A stretch of 64,000 nucleotides of DNA from assembly GCF_001854805.1 (NCBI RefSeq), contig NZ_MBLO01000266.1, positions 52,506 through 116,505 of the forward strand, read 5' to 3'. Origin of the DNA: Pseudofrankia coriaricola (GTDB lineage: Bacteria > Actinomycetota > Actinomycetes > Frankiales > Frankiaceae). This document shows positions 62,437 to 64,000 of the stretch, one piece after another. Every line of letters starts with the position of its first letter. Within the stretch, counting starts at the first letter, position 1. The notes below the pieces were generated by a model. The model had not been told where the DNA came from, did no database searches, and saw only the letters and a list, made by a program, of their open reading frames with translations. The translations under genes were made by a program, and so were the position numbers.

Positions 62437-63507
62437 TCAGGCGGCTTTGAGGGGTTCGCCGGTGTAGGTCCAGCGGTAGGGCTTGGCGGTGCGGTCGTGG
62501 ACCTCGATGAAGTGGAGGATCTTGTTGGCGAGGTTGTCGCGGGAGGTGAAGTCGCCGCGCCGCAGGAGCTGGCGGGTGAGGGTCGAGAAGAAGATCTCGA
62601 CCATGTTCAGCCAGCTGGCGTGTTTCGGGGTGTAGGTCACGACGAACCGGGGGTGGGCCGCGAGCCACCGCCGGGTCGCGTGCGCGGTGTGGCTCGACCC
62701 GTTGTCCATCACCAGGTAGATCTTCAGTGTCGGGTCGATCGCCTCGTCGAGCCTGGTCAGGAACCAGGTGAAGTTCGCCGAGTTGTTCTTCCCGGGGATG
62801 ATCTCACCGAGGACCTCGCCGGTGGCGACGTCCATCGCCGCGACCAGCGACACGGTGCCGTGCCGGACGTACTCGAACTCGCGCCTGGCGGGGGAGCCGG
62901 GGCGGATCGGGCGGGTCGGGTGGCGCCGCGAGCGGGCGTGGATCGCGGTCTTCTCGTCGACGCTGATCACGACCCCGTCCGCGGGCGGGTGCAGGTAGAG
63001 GTCGCAGACCGCGGCGGCGCGGTCGGCGAAGTCCGGGACGGCGGGCCGGTTGAGCCAGCCCCGGACCCGGTGCGGCTTGAGGTCGAGATCGGCCAGGACC
63101 CGGCCGATCTGCGCCGGTGACATCCCGACCGTGGGGGCGAGATGCTCGGCGAGCAGCCGGTGCGACCACTGCGACGCCGCCTGTGGGGCGGTCTCGGTGA
63201 CGGCGGCCAGCACCGCGAGCCGGGCGTCCGGGCCGTAGCGGCGCGGCCGGCCGGGGCGGGGCCGGTCGACGAGCGCGGCCTCGCCGTCGGTGGCGAACCG
63301 GGCGCACAGCCGGCGGACCGTGTCCGCGTGCACGCCGTGGCGGCGGCCGAGCGCGACCGGCCCCCACCGGCCGTCGGCCGCGTCCAGCAGGATCCGGGCC
63401 CGTCTGACCTGGTCGAACGGGGCACTCACCGTCCCGGCGAGCTTCTTGAACCGTTGACGCTGCGCGGCGCCGAGGACCACCCTCGGACCGCCGGACCAGC
63501 TGCCCAC
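62437..63507 (-). CDS. IS630-family transposase
   Basis: About 356 residues from a GTG at 63507 (a frame open to 63588 includes an inverted repeat and is less likely). N-terminal helix-turn-helix LGRRHGVHADTVRRLCARF, then catalytic residues in ISVDEKTAIHARSR (first Asp), VMDNGSSHTAH (second Asp) and SWLNMVEIFFSTL (Glu). The DDE triad is complete. I could not identify both terminal repeats, so element boundaries are open. Confidence 0.87.
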   Translation of the reverse strand: MGSWSGGPRVVLGAAQRQRFKKLAGTVSAPFDQVRRARILLDAADGRWGPVALGRRHGVHADTVRRLCARFATDGEAALVDRPRPGRPRRYGPDARLAVLAAVTETAPQAASQWSHRLLAEHLAPTVGMSPAQIGRVLADLDLKPHRVRGWLNRPAVPDFADRAAAVCDLYLHPPADGVVISVDEKTAIHARSRRHPTRPIRPGSPARREFEYVRHGTVSLVAAMDVATGEVLGEIIPGKNNSANFTWFLTRLDEAIDPTLKIYLVMDNGSSHTAHATRRWLAAHPRFVVTYTPKHASWLNMVEIFFSTLTRQLLRRGDFTSRDNLANKILHFIEVHDRTAKPYRWTYTGEPLKAA

Positions 63508-63523
63508 CTGAGCACCCACCGCA

Positions 63524-63546
63524 TCCTGGAAGGGACAGTTCCAGGA
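63524..63546. repeat. Inverted repeat TCCTGGAA-N7-TTCCAGGA
   Basis: Perfect eight-base arms between the IS630 transposase and the rightward hypothetical gene. It may be an operator shared by both genes or part of the element's end; no second copy was found near 62.4 kb. Confidence 0.4.
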
Positions 63547-63611
63547 CGACAGGGAAGAACCGGGCAGACCCGCGCGCGGGTCCGACACGCCAAGGCGGGC
63601 AGGATAGGGAC

Positions 63612-63959
63612 GTGGCGAAGATCCCCGAGATGGCCCGGGTAGTGCTGGAACACCGGCTGCGCACCCAGCACACCGCCCGCTGGCCCCAGCTGCGCGACCT
63701 GACCATCCGCTACCGCGGCGACTTCGCCTACCTCGACGCCGTCTTCGCCGACGAGGCGGACGACGCGGCCCCCTACCCGCTGTGCCGGCTGCGCTACACC
63801 GGCCAGCCCGACCAGTGGGGCTTCGCGATCTACCTCGACAGCCGCGGCGCCTACGAGGACTCCTACCTGCCGAGTGGCGAGTCCGTCGGCACGCCCGAAC
63901 AGGCCCTCAACTGCGCCTGCGGGCTTTACGCCGGCGACCCCACCGCCTGGATCGGCTGA
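63612..63959 (+). CDS. Hypothetical protein
   Basis: 115 residues, GTG start. Reads as a compact soluble protein (ARVVLEHRLRTQHTARWPQL, CRLRYTGQPDQWGFAIYLDS, EDSYLPSGESVGTPEQALN). I do not recognise a family; it resembles small unannotated proteins often found near transposase genes in actinomycetes, but that is an impression only. Divergent from the IS630 gene. Confidence 0.6.
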   Translation: MAKIPEMARVVLEHRLRTQHTARWPQLRDLTIRYRGDFAYLDAVFADEADDAAPYPLCRLRYTGQPDQWGFAIYLDSRGAYEDSYLPSGESVGTPEQALNCACGLYAGDPTAWIG

Positions 63960-64000
63960 TCACCAGCCAGGCCAGCAAGATTTACGCGGAGCTGCACTAG

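Noticed and set aside
1..64000. tRNA, rRNA, CRISPR arrays, riboswitches, prophage or toxin-antitoxin modules
   Set aside because: None found on reading; no cloverleaf-like segments or spaced direct repeats were noticed, though a dedicated search could not be run.

Overview
The window is high-GC DNA with actinobacterial traits: GTG and TTG starts, ATGA/GTGA overlaps between genes, mycothiol-type gentisate enzymes, and many acyl-CoA dehydrogenases, crotonases and amidohydrolase-2 proteins. A soil actinomycete, perhaps of the Frankia/Pseudofrankia group, is my best guess; no marker gene proves it. The content is accessory catabolism: uptake and CoA-dependent or oxygenase-dependent breakdown of unidentified organic acids and aromatic compounds. 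I saw no rRNA, tRNA, CRISPR array or replication origin.

Layout. 0-5 kb: a CaiB/BaiF CoA-transferase end, an alpha/beta hydrolase plus BKACE-like enzyme operon, a GntR/FCD repressor and a TauD-type dioxygenase; two TGTATACA operators link the last three units. 5-12.7 kb: Suc/Fer-like protein, acyl-CoA dehydrogenase and acyl-CoA ligase genes, a ferredoxin and Rieske oxygenase pair, and a divergent protein with a CGNR-like zinc finger. 13-31.5 kb: SDRs, acyl-CoA dehydrogenases, amidohydrolases, crotonases and an NDP-forming acyl-CoA synthetase. 31.5-36 kb: P450 and an acyl-CoA dehydrogenase pair. 36-40.4 kb: a compact operon of DapA-like, CitE-like, CoA-transferase and crotonase genes. 43-47.4 kb: a complete gentisate pathway (1,2-dioxygenase, maleylpyruvate isomerase, fumarylpyruvate hydrolase) with a divergent IclR. 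47.5-51.5 kb: acetate-type transporter, a frameshifted IclR regulator, a complete IS5-family element and flavoprotein remnants. 52-61.3 kb: FMN reductase, dienelactone hydrolase and a tightly packed eight-gene leftward operon (small protein, TAXI-like protein, ferredoxin, 3-hydroxybenzoate-6-hydroxylase-like monooxygenase, class II aldolase, FAH, HisD-like dehydrogenase, SDR). 61.4-64 kb: wreck of a Liv-type ABC transporter, an IS630-family transposase and a small hypothetical gene.

Two features stand out. First, six copies of a 33-bp element (inverted repeat ATACGAA-N10-TTCGGAT running directly into a TTGAC -35 box) sit in front of six different catabolic units between 11.7 and 28.3 kb; this looks like a shared operator-promoter of an undescribed regulon. 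Second, a 26-bp box recurs at 48.2, 50.2 and 61.3 kb, next to a damaged IclR gene, and ties the transporter, the flavoprotein remnants and the eight-gene operon together. The window is also a gene graveyard: about twenty truncated, frameshifted or chimeric remnants lie between intact genes, which marks it as a region of active gene turnover.
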